This document shows, in pieces, positions 19,406 through 26,724 of a stretch of DNA of 64,000 nt. This stretch comes from an uncultured Aquimarina sp. GTDB lineage: Bacteria > Bacteroidota > Bacteroidia > Flavobacteriales > Flavobacteriaceae. The notes under the pieces are model-generated. The model was given only the letters and a program-made list of their open reading frames with translations, ran no database searches and was not told where the DNA came from. Positions within the stretch are counted from its first letter, which is position 1; each line of letters opens with the position of its first letter. The translations under genes and the position numbers were made by a program. Where the stretch lies: assembly GCA_947498595.1 (NCBI GenBank), contig CANMKX010000007.1:62001-126000 (forward strand), read 5' to 3'.

Positions 19406-22400
19406 ATGAAAAAAGTATATCTTATACTATTCTTTCTATGCTTTTCTATAGTAAATTCTGCTCAAGAAATTTCTATGGATCTTCTCAAAGATATGGCTCC
19501 TAGAAATATTGGACCAGGGGGAATGAGTGGTCGTGTAACTGCTATTGACGTAATTAATAACAACCCAGATGTTATCTATGTAGGTACTGCTTCTGGAGGA
19601 GTTTGGAAATCTACTTCTGGAGGAATAAAATGGGAACCTATTTTTAATAATGAAGTAACTGCTTCTATTGGTTCTCTTGCTATTCAACAATCAAATCCAT
19701 CAGTTATATGGGTTGGAACTGGTGAAGGTAATCCACGAAATAGTTTAAATGGAGGTTATGGTATCTATAAATCTTTAGATGGTGGTAAAACATGGAAGTC
19801 CATGGGGCTTGAAAATACAAGGCATATTCATCGTGTTATAATTGATCCAACAAATCCTGACATTGTATATGCAGCTGCTATAGGATCTCCATGGGGTGAA
19901 CATCCAGAAAGAGGAGTTTATAAAACCGTTGATGGTGGTAAAACATGGAATAAAATCCTATTTGCCAATAATAAAACTGGGGCTGCAGAATTAGTCATGG
20001 ATCCAAGTAATCCTAATAAACTAATAGCTGCTTTATGGGAACATAAGCGTGATCCTTGGTTTTTTAAATCTGGAGGAGAAGGTTCGGGACTATTTATCAC
20101 TCACGATGGTGGTAAAACGTGGAAAGAACGTACCGAAAAAGATGGACTTCCTAAAGGTGAACTAGGTAGAATTGGATTAGCTATTGCTCCTAATAAACCT
20201 AATATTGTTTATGCTTTAATCGAAGCTAAAAAGAACGCCTTATACAAATCAATTGATGGGGGTGTTACGTGGAAAAAAATAAACGATAAGAGTGATATTG
20301 GTAATAGACCTTTTTATTATTCGGATATTTTTGTTGCTCCAAATAATGAAAATAGAGTTTATTCAGTATTCACATACGTTAATGTTTCTCAAGATGGAGG
20401 GAAAAATTTCTCTCAATTAATGCCTGCCTATGGCGTAGATAACGGTGTACATCCTGATCACCATTCTTGGTGGATTCATCCAACAAATGGGGATTTTATG
20501 ATTGATGGTAATGATGGTGGACTTAATATTACAAGAGATGGTGGTAAAACATGGCGCTTCATAGGTAATATTCCTGTAGCTCAATTTTATCATATCAATG
20601 TAGATAATGAGTTTCCATATAATGTATATGGAGGTATGCAAGATAATGGTAGTTGGAGAGGTCCTGCATATGTTTGGAAATCACAAGGAATTCGTAACTC
20701 CTATTGGCAAGAAATTTCATTTGGAGATGGTTTTGATGTAATTCCTGATAAAGATAATTCTCGTTATGGATGGTCAATGAGTCAACAGGGATTTGTTAGT
20801 CGCTATGATTGGATTACAGGAAATAATTACACTGTTAAGCCTACTCATGTCGATCCTACTATAAAATTACGTTTTAACTGGAATGCCGCTATAAATATTG
20901 ATCCTTTTGATAATAATACCATTTATTTTGGTAGTCAATATGTACATAAAAGTACAGATAAAGGACTTACTTGGTCAGTTATATCTTCAGATTTAACAAC
21001 AAATGATCCTGAAAAATTAAAACAATCAGAGAGTGGTGGTTTAACTATGGATGCTACTGGTGCTGAGAATCATTGTACGATTTTAGTTATAGAACCATCT
21101 CCATTAGAAAAAGATATGCTATGGGTTGGTACTGATGATGGAAGAGTTCATATTACAACTAATGGAGGTGATAATTGGTCTGATGTATCTAAAAATATAA
21201 AAGACCTTCCTAAAGGTAGTTGGATTGTGCAAATCAAAGCTTCGAATAAACAAAAAGGAGAAGCTTTATTAGTTGCTAATGATTATCGCAGGTTCAATTT
21301 TACGCCGTATGTATATCGTACTACAAATTATGGTAAATCTTGGGAACGCATAGTACACTCAAACGATGTAAAAAGTTATGCTTTAAGTATTGTTGAAGAC
21401 CCTATTGAAAAAAATCTTCTTTTCCTTGGTACAGATGATGGATTGTATATTTCTGTAAATGCAGGAAAAAAATGGACAAAATGGACTGCTGGTTTTCCTA
21501 CAGTTTCTGTAAAAGATTTGGTAATTCACCCTAGAGAACACGATTTAATTATAGGTACATTTGGAAGAGCTGCATGGGTTTTAGACAACATACGCCCATT
21601 AAGAGCTATTGCAAAAAATAACTCTATTACAAATCAAAAACTACAACTTTTTGAACCTTCTACAGCATATCTAGCAGCTTATCAGCAACCAACAGGGAGT
21701 CGTTTTGGAGCTGATGCCATCTATAATGGTACAAATCGTTCATATGGAGCTCAGATTCCATATTTCTTAACTAAAAAGAAAAAAGATATTACATCCAAAA
21801 AAGAATCATCAGTTAATGACGAAGAAAAGACCTCTGAAGAGGGACAAAAAAAGGTGTCTTGGGATTCTATCACATTAAAAATTTATGATGGTGCTCGTTT
21901 AATTAGAACATTAAATCAAAAAGCACCTGACTCTACTGGAATCCATAAAATTTCATGGTTTATGAATGAAAAAGGAGTTGATAGACCATCTAGAACACTC
22001 CCTAAGAAAAAAAGCAATCGTGAACCTGGTGGTGTTACAGTAAAACCTGGAACTTATAAACTTGTATTGCATTATGGAGATCAATCATCAGAAAATTCAA
22101 TAGAAGTAAAAAGTGATCCTCGTTTACAAGTTTCAGAAAAAAATATAGAAGAAGTATATACTGCATCCAAAGAAGTTGAAACTATGCAACAAACTGCTGC
22201 AAATGCTGTAAAACAACTTGTAGAAAGTAAAAACATTGCTCTTAGTTTCAAAAAAGACTTAAGCAGTCTGGATAAGAAAAAATTTAAAGATCAAATAAAA
22301 AAATCCAAATCACTGATTAAAAAAATTGATACAATTATAGCTATATATATAGGTAAAGAAGATAAACGTCAAGGAATTACTCGTAATCCTGAAGTTAATG

Positions 22401-22621
22401 TTTCTCAACGTATAGGAACTGCATCATGGTACACTGGTAGTCGTAAAAACGGAATTACTACTACAGAACGTACTCTTATAAAACAAGCTAAAGAGTCGTT
22501 ACAGGAAGCTTTAAAAAAGACTAATCTATTCTTCAAAGAAGATTGGATGCTTTATCAAAAAGAAATGGAAGCCTTAAAAACTTCTCCTTTTAAAAAAACA
22601 ACAGAAATTATTCTTAAATAA
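19406..22621 (+). CDS. secreted BNR/Asp-box (sortilin VPS10-like) beta-propeller protein
   Basis: A 1071-residue protein with a signal peptide (cleavage near VNSAQ). It carries many Asp-box repeats of the form S-x-D-G-G-x-T-W (for example SLDGGKTWKS, TVDGGKTWNK, THDGGKTWKE, SIDGGVTWKK, TRDGGKTWRF) spaced about 50-60 residues apart from residue 60 to about 720. These are the hallmark of sialidase/sortilin-type propellers. Residues of about 730-900 form a linker and an FN3-like strand region (IRTLNQKAPDSTG, YKLVLHYGD), and the last 170 residues are lysine-rich helix. No T9SS sorting domain or lipobox is present. Similar proteins are often called glycosyl hydrolases in Bacteroidota, but I see no catalytic evidence for that. 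Confidence 0.85.
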   Translation: MKKVYLILFFLCFSIVNSAQEISMDLLKDMAPRNIGPGGMSGRVTAIDVINNNPDVIYVGTASGGVWKSTSGGIKWEPIFNNEVTASIGSLAIQQSNPSVIWVGTGEGNPRNSLNGGYGIYKSLDGGKTWKSMGLENTRHIHRVIIDPTNPDIVYAAAIGSPWGEHPERGVYKTVDGGKTWNKILFANNKTGAAELVMDPSNPNKLIAALWEHKRDPWFFKSGGEGSGLFITHDGGKTWKERTEKDGLPKGELGRIGLAIAPNKPNIVYALIEAKKNALYKSIDGGVTWKKINDKSDIGNRPFYYSDIFVAPNNENRVYSVFTYVNVSQDGGKNFSQLMPAYGVDNGVHPDHHSWWIHPTNGDFMIDGNDGGLNITRDGGKTWRFIGNIPVAQFYHINVDNEFPYNVYGGMQDNGSWRGPAYVWKSQGIRNSYWQEISFGDGFDVIPDKDNSRYGWSMSQQGFVSRYDWITGNNYTVKPTHVDPTIKLRFNWNAAINIDPFDNNTIYFGSQYVHKSTDKGLTWSVISSDLTTNDPEKLKQSESGGLTMDATGAENHCTILVIEPSPLEKDMLWVGTDDGRVHITTNGGDNWSDVSKNIKDLPKGSWIVQIKASNKQKGEALLVANDYRRFNFTPYVYRTTNYGKSWERIVHSNDVKSYALSIVEDPIEKNLLFLGTDDGLYISVNAGKKWTKWTAGFPTVSVKDLVIHPREHDLIIGTFGRAAWVLDNIRPLRAIAKNNSITNQKLQLFEPSTAYLAAYQQPTGSRFGADAIYNGTNRSYGAQIPYFLTKKKKDITSKKESSVNDEEKTSEEGQKKVSWDSITLKIYDGARLIRTLNQKAPDSTGIHKISWFMNEKGVDRPSRTLPKKKSNREPGGVTVKPGTYKLVLHYGDQSSENSIEVKSDPRLQVSEKNIEEVYTASKEVETMQQTAANAVKQLVESKNIALSFKKDLSSLDKKKFKDQIKKSKSLIKKIDTIIAIYIGKEDKRQGITRNPEVNVSQRIGTASWYTGSRKNGITTTERTLIKQAKESLQEALKKTNLFFKEDWMLYQKEMEALKTSPFKKTTEIILK

Positions 22622-22628
22622 CTAAAAA

Positions 22629-22662
22629 ATGTTCGTCAGTTATAATTATAATTGGCGAACAT
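22629..22662 (+). terminator. hairpin between the BNR-repeat and isochorismatase genes
   Basis: ATGTTCGTC pairs with GGCGAACAT (one G-T wobble) around 16 bases, after an A-run and before ACTTTC. It would act as a weak terminator, or as processing structure if the two genes are cotranscribed. Confidence 0.5.
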
Positions 22663-22673
22663 ACTTTCATAAA

Positions 22674-23246
22674 ATGAATTTAACTACAAAAGATACTCCG
22701 GCATTATTGCTTATAGATGTTCAAAAAGGATTTGACGATTTACAACATTGGGGAGGACAGCGTAATAATCCTAATGCTGAAAAAAACATAGAATCTTTAT
22801 TACAAATTTGGAGAGAAAAAGAGTTACCCATTTTTCATATTAAACATTGTTCATTAGAAAAAGATTCTCCACTTGCCAGAACAGATGATGGTAACAATTT
22901 TAAGTCATTTATTATACCTCAAGATAATGAACCTATCATCGAAAAAGAGGTCAATAGTGCTTTTATAGGAACAGATCTATATGATCAATTACACCATAAA
23001 GAAATCAATAATTTAGTAATTGTTGGTTTAACTACAGATCATTGTGTTTCTACCTCAACCAGAATGGCAGGTAACTATGGTTTTAAAACTTATCTTGTTG
23101 AAGATGCTGTTGCTACTTTTAATAAGATAGGTGCTAATGGGGTTGAGTACGATGCTCAATTAATTCATGATACAGCCATTGCTAGTCTAAAAGATGAATT
23201 TGCTATTATTACATCAACTTCAATATTAATAGACTCTATCTCATAA
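22674..23246 (+). CDS. isochorismatase-family cysteine hydrolase
   Basis: A 190-residue cytosolic protein with the family's catalytic triad in context: Asp in LLIDVQKGFDD, Lys in IIEKEVNSAF, and Cys in GLTTDHCVSTSTRMA with the usual preceding cis-peptide region. The family includes nicotinamidases and other amide or ether hydrolases; the substrate is not predictable. The ATG at 22674 starts directly before the first strand; an earlier ATG at 22629 lies inside a hairpin and would add 15 odd residues, so it is rejected. A near-perfect terminator follows. Confidence 0.9.
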   Translation: MNLTTKDTPALLLIDVQKGFDDLQHWGGQRNNPNAEKNIESLLQIWREKELPIFHIKHCSLEKDSPLARTDDGNNFKSFIIPQDNEPIIEKEVNSAFIGTDLYDQLHHKEINNLVIVGLTTDHCVSTSTRMAGNYGFKTYLVEDAVATFNKIGANGVEYDAQLIHDTAIASLKDEFAIITSTSILIDSIS

Positions 23247-23271
23247 GTATATAGTTCCATACAAAAAAACT

Positions 23272-23303
23272 AAAAAAGAGCGTTTAAACGCTCTTTTTTT
23301 TTC
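23272..23303 (+). terminator. strong intrinsic terminator
   Basis: GAGCGTTTAAACGCTC palindrome with flanking A-run and a nine-base T-run after the isochorismatase-family gene. Confidence 0.92.
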
Positions 23304-23541
23304 CATTCTCTTCTATTTTTTTTATTATAAATATGGTTTTAACGTAATTTGATTATGGGTTTCATCTGCTTAATAATCAGACACTTGATAAAACACTTCA
23401 TGTTGTAGTTGAATTATTTGGCATAATCTGCAGAATCAATTGTTTTTTGTCATTAAAAAAATGTCCTTTTTGGTCAAAAAAGGCGCAAAAGTACCACCAA
23501 AATAATTAATATTCGCTAATGAATATTTAGCATTATCCTCT

Positions 23542-23549
23542 TACTTTTG
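23542..23549 (+). promoter_or_regulatory. -7 promoter element (TACTTTTG)
   Basis: An exact TAnnTTTG match about 40 bases before the lipoprotein start. A 7-bp inverted repeat AATATTC/GAATATT (23508-23527) lies just upstream and could be an operator. The preceding 240 bases (23304-23541) hold no credible gene. Confidence 0.6.
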
Positions 23550-23591
23550 GCTGTATATCAATATTTTAGAATAACAAAAAATAACAATCCC

Positions 23592-23822
23592 ATGACTACA
23601 TTTACAAAAAAAATTATTATGTCTAGAAAATCATTTTATTTCACATTTCTTTTTTTATTTTTAACATTGTCGTTTACTACAGGATGTACTTCAACTAATG
23701 TAGATGATGAAATAGCTATTGAAAAAAATGAATATAAAGAATCTGAAATATCAATCACTTACTCAAAATCTAGTCAGATTGATAAAACAAAATCTGAACG
23801 ACCAGGAAATCAAGGAAACTAA
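23592..23822 (+). CDS. small lipoprotein of unknown function
   Basis: About 76 residues: a basic start, a Phe-rich hydrophobic core and the lipobox FTTGC, followed by a short hydrophilic acidic and lysine-rich tail ending in RPGNQGN. An alternative ATG at 23619 would give a more normal signal peptide length. It follows an exact -7 box. The last 95 bases overlap, in another frame, the start of the downstream membrane protein, which is a large overlap for two real genes. No family recognised. Confidence 0.6.
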   Translation: MTTFTKKIIMSRKSFYFTFLFLFLTLSFTTGCTSTNVDDEIAIEKNEYKESEISITYSKSSQIDKTKSERPGNQGN

Positions 23823-24267
23823 TTCTTTTTCAAGAATTATCGGTACAATACTTATAATCTTATCAGGTATATTTTTATATCTTGATAAGATTTTTGCATA
23901 TTATAATATTACTCTAGATAATAATTATGGTTGGAACGATACCGAAACTTTCGTTTGGCATTTTTGTCAAACGATTTCTCCAATTCTTCTAATGATAGGA
24001 ACTTACTTGCGTCCATATTTTTATTCTTTCTTAATTCCTTTATTTTGCTATGTTCTGCAATTCTTTTTTGTTATAGACTCATCTACCTCAGTAGATAATA
24101 GTAGTACTTGGCTTTATGTTGGAGGAACATCTTTTCTTATTTTACTTACTATACGATTTATCAAAATTCAATTAGGAAAAATACAGCAAGTAAAAGATTT
24201 AAAAATTGAATTAATGGAAGAGCTCATTAGAACCGATGATATTATTATTAATGATCACAATAAATAG
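23728..24267 (+). CDS. polytopic membrane protein of unknown function
   Basis: About 179 residues with four hydrophobic segments (IIGTILIILSGIFLYLDKI, the FCQTISPILLMIGTYL region, FLIPLFCYVLQFFFVI, LYVGGTSFLILLTIRFI) and a charged C-terminal helix. The only ATG before the first membrane segment is at 23728, inside the preceding lipoprotein gene; a TTG near 23791 is an alternative. The next gene starts six bases after its stop, so the two are cotranscribed. I recognise no family. Confidence 0.65.
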   Translation: MNIKNLKYQSLTQNLVRLIKQNLNDQEIKETNSFSRIIGTILIILSGIFLYLDKIFAYYNITLDNNYGWNDTETFVWHFCQTISPILLMIGTYLRPYFYSFLIPLFCYVLQFFFVIDSSTSVDNSSTWLYVGGTSFLILLTIRFIKIQLGKIQQVKDLKIELMEELIRTDDIIINDHNK

Positions 24268-24273
24268 TATGTT

Positions 24274-24489
24274 ATGAAAGTTAATAATATAAATTTTCAG
24301 AATAAATGCTTTTCAATGCGAACTGCACTTGATGAAGCTAAGAACCTCCTACAAAACAACGAAATTGACTTATTAGAATACCGAAAGTTAATTAAAATAT
24401 TATTACTTGAAGTTAGTGAATTAGATCGTCATTTAAAAAGTGAAGAAATAAGAAATATACTATTTAAAATCGTTAATAGAGATCGTTAA
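24274..24489 (+). CDS. small helical protein of unknown function
   Basis: A 71-residue, highly charged, leucine-rich protein, probably all helical. It follows the membrane protein after six bases. Its stop codon overlaps the stop codon of the convergent XRE regulator (the TAA and TTA share two bases), so the two genes end head-on without a terminator. No family recognised. Confidence 0.6.
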   Translation: MKVNNINFQNKCFSMRTALDEAKNLLQNNEIDLLEYRKLIKILLLEVSELDRHLKSEEIRNILFKIVNRDR

Positions 24490-24932
24490 ATATTACTTAT
24501 TTTATTCTCTTTAATAATTCTTTTTTCAACTTTTGCTAATTCTTCACCTAATTCTTGCTTTAGTTCATTCATTTCTAACTTCATTAGAAGTGTATTGAGT
24601 TTTTCTTCCAAAGGTTGTACTCGCTCTTGAATGGTTTTATTTAAATAAATAGTTATTGAGTCTGTATTTGTTAAGTCAAGAGTATTCGTCTGTATTTTCT
24701 TTGTTTCTAATAATTCATTTTTTAAAGAAAAATCTTCTTTCACTAAGTGATCAATAGATATGTTAAATATACTTGACATTTCTACAATATTACTCAAAGG
24801 TATTGTTACTTTTCCACTTTCATAATTAGCAACTTGTTGTCTACTAATATTAAGTCTATTAGCTAAATTAATTTGAGTAATTTTATTTTTATTTCTGAGA
24901 ATTTTTATATTTTTTCCAATTCTTTCAAACAT
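24486..24932 (-). CDS. XRE-family (Cro/CI) HTH transcriptional regulator
   Basis: A 148-residue protein. Residues 5-62 are a canonical Cro/CI helix-turn-helix: IGKNIKILRNKNKITQINLA, then NRLNISRQQVANYESGKVTIP with the conserved QxxVxxYExGK core, then a final helix. The C-terminal half (about 95-140) is a strongly charged coiled coil (LEEKLNTLLMKLEMNELKQEL), probably for oligomerisation. It is transcribed toward the small-gene cluster and shares a divergent, palindromic promoter region with the gene at 25072. It is therefore likely to control itself and that gene, which is inference from the symmetry of the site. Confidence 0.88.
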   Translation of the reverse strand: MFERIGKNIKILRNKNKITQINLANRLNISRQQVANYESGKVTIPLSNIVEMSSIFNISIDHLVKEDFSLKNELLETKKIQTNTLDLTNTDSITIYLNKTIQERVQPLEEKLNTLLMKLEMNELKQELGEELAKVEKRIIKENKISNI

Positions 24933-24968
24933 GATATTTGTTATGTATTATTTGCTATAACTAACACC

Positions 24969-25011
24969 TTTCACTACATTTGTAAAGCAATAGCTTACAA
25001 ATGTAGTGAAA
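24969..25011. promoter_or_regulatory. symmetric divergent promoter / operator of the XRE regulator
   Basis: A 16-bp perfect inverted repeat, TTTCACTACATTTGTA (24969-24984) and TACAAATGTAGTGAAA (24996-25011), extended inside by AGC/GCT. Each arm contains an exact -7 box TACATTTG: on the plus strand at 24975-24982 and on the minus strand at 24998-25005. The two outward transcripts (XRE gene and 25072 gene) would start inside the same palindrome, an arrangement suited to simultaneous repression by one dimer. Confidence 0.75.
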
Positions 25012-25071
25012 AACTAAATGATACTCAGATAATAATATATCTCTGATGTTTTAAATATATGAATATTGATT

Positions 25072-25389
25072 ATGATCTCTGAAAAAAAAGAAATAAAAGA
25101 ATCTTTTACAAAACAAATAATTCAATCATTAAATATTGAATTTTTAAATTTTATAGAAGGAGTTATTCAAAACAAACCATATGACACATTATTGTTTTGC
25201 TGGATAGACAAACTACATTCACGAGGTTTAACTATAGAAGATTCACTTAAAATTATTTACAGAGCTAGACGTTTTTACTACTTACAACCCTATCGCAAAA
25301 ACATAAGAAATTCTGCCAAATCAATTGAACTTGCTAGAGGCATAAAAAAAAAGAATTCTCAAAAAAGTAAAGTACTTATTACATCATAG
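25072..25389 (+). CDS. small protein of unknown function, divergent from the XRE regulator
   Basis: About 105 residues, basic, with an aromatic helical core (RARRFYYLQPYRK) and a lysine-rich tail; no signal peptide and no recognised family. The ATG at 25072 is chosen over a TTG at 25066. A seven-codon open frame (ATG 25059, stop at 25082) overlaps the start and might modulate translation, though it may be chance. Its promoter is one arm of the palindrome shared with the XRE gene, so it is probably the regulator's target. Confidence 0.6.
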   Translation: MISEKKEIKESFTKQIIQSLNIEFLNFIEGVIQNKPYDTLLFCWIDKLHSRGLTIEDSLKIIYRARRFYYLQPYRKNIRNSAKSIELARGIKKKNSQKSKVLITS

Positions 25390-25474
25390 CCAACTCGTTT
25401 TATTAATGTAAGATTTTGACATTATTTACTACTAAAAGTAATATCTAATAATAGTACAAATACCTTTACATCAT

Positions 25475-26674
25475 ATGAGTCTATCTAAAGTAACTTTCAC
25501 AAATAAAAATGGACAAACATTATCTGGCCGTTTAGAATTACCTGTAAATCAATCTCCACATAATTTTGCTCTTTTTGCTCACTGTTTTACTTGCAACAAA
25601 AACTTAGGTGCTGTAAGAAATATTAGTAAAGCTCTTACCTCTAACGGTTTTGGTGTATTACGTTTTGATTTTACAGGATTAGGAGAAAGTGAAGGCGATT
25701 TTGAAGATACAAATTTCTCAGGTAATGTAGAAGATTTAATTGCTGCGTCTGATTATTTAAAGCACAATCATGCTGCTCCTACTCTATTAATAGGTCACTC
25801 TTTAGGAGGAGCTGCATCAATATTTGCCGCTGCATCCATTGATTCTATTCTTGCAGTTGCAACTATAGGAGCACCTTCTAATCCTAAACATGTTCAACAT
25901 TTATTTCAAAGCAGTTTAGAGGAAATTCAATCAGAAGGAAAAGCCGTACTAAATTTAAGTGGTCGTGATTTCACTATCAAAAAGCAGTTTATCGATGATT
26001 TAGAAAGTAAATCTTTACCTCAAGTAGCAAAAAATCTAAATAAAGCAATTCTTGTAATGCACTCACCTCAAGATACTACCGTAGGTATTAAAAATGCTGA
26101 AGAAATATATATTGCTGCTAAGCACCCTAAGAGTTTTGTTTCTCTTGATGGTGCAGATCACTTATTAATGAAAAAAAACGACTCAATATATGCTGGTAAT
26201 GTAATCGCTGGATGGGCTACTCGTTATATTTCTATTCCAGAAAAACCCTTGCTAAAAAGTAATCATCAAGTTGTTGCTAGTTTGGGTAATGCTAGTGGAT
26301 ATACTACACAAATGAAAGTTGGTAATCACTACTTGATAGCTGATGAGCCTGAAAGTGTTGGTGGTAATGATTTTGGTCCTAGTCCATACGAATTTGTAGC
26401 TGCTGGTCTTTCGGCATGTACTGCAATGACTATAAAAATGTACGTAACTAGAAAAGGATGGGAACTAGATACCGTAGATGTACATACGAGTTATAGTAAA
26501 ACTCAAAAAGTAAATACTACAGATGATCAAAAGATTGATACCTTTCATCGTGAAATCAGTTTGAAAGGTAACCTAGATGAAAAACAAATTACCAGAATAC
26601 TGCAAATCGCCGATAAATGCCCTGTTCATAAAACATTACACAACGAAGTACAAGTACTTACAGTATTAAAATAA
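25475..26674 (+). CDS. bifunctional alpha/beta-hydrolase / OsmC-family fusion protein
   Basis: A 399-residue cytosolic fusion. Residues 1-255 are an alpha/beta hydrolase with nucleophile Ser109 in GHSLGG, Asp200 in SPQDTTV and His229 in GADHLL. Residues 265-399 are an OsmC/Ohr-like domain with the paired redox cysteines Cys315 (GLSACTAMT) and Cys382 (DKCPVHKTL). OsmC proteins reduce organic peroxides using thiols. The fusion is a known bacterial architecture and may combine ester hydrolysis with peroxide removal; the physiological substrate is unknown. It has its own terminator, shared with the convergent gene. Confidence 0.93.
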   Translation: MSLSKVTFTNKNGQTLSGRLELPVNQSPHNFALFAHCFTCNKNLGAVRNISKALTSNGFGVLRFDFTGLGESEGDFEDTNFSGNVEDLIAASDYLKHNHAAPTLLIGHSLGGAASIFAAASIDSILAVATIGAPSNPKHVQHLFQSSLEEIQSEGKAVLNLSGRDFTIKKQFIDDLESKSLPQVAKNLNKAILVMHSPQDTTVGIKNAEEIYIAAKHPKSFVSLDGADHLLMKKNDSIYAGNVIAGWATRYISIPEKPLLKSNHQVVASLGNASGYTTQMKVGNHYLIADEPESVGGNDFGPSPYEFVAAGLSACTAMTIKMYVTRKGWELDTVDVHTSYSKTQKVNTTDDQKIDTFHREISLKGNLDEKQITRILQIADKCPVHKTLHNEVQVLTVLK

Positions 26675-26680
26675 ATTAAA

Positions 26681-26715
26681 AAAAGAGCCTTTTGCTTTAA
26701 ACAAAAGGCTCTTTT
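26681..26715. terminator. bidirectional intrinsic terminator
   Basis: AAAAGAGCCTTTTG pairs perfectly with CAAAAGGCTCTTTT around a 7-base loop, with A and T runs on both sides. It lies between two convergent genes and serves both. Confidence 0.93.
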
Positions 26716-26724
26716 AAATAACAA

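Noticed and set aside
19191..19409. A 72-residue gene in the spacer before the BNR-repeat gene
   Set aside because: TTG start, low-complexity A+T-driven product and no family evidence; it also overlaps the next start codon.
22629..22673. Upstream ATG start of the isochorismatase-family protein
   Set aside because: It lies in a hairpin and adds residues not seen in the family; the ATG at 22674 starts at the first strand.
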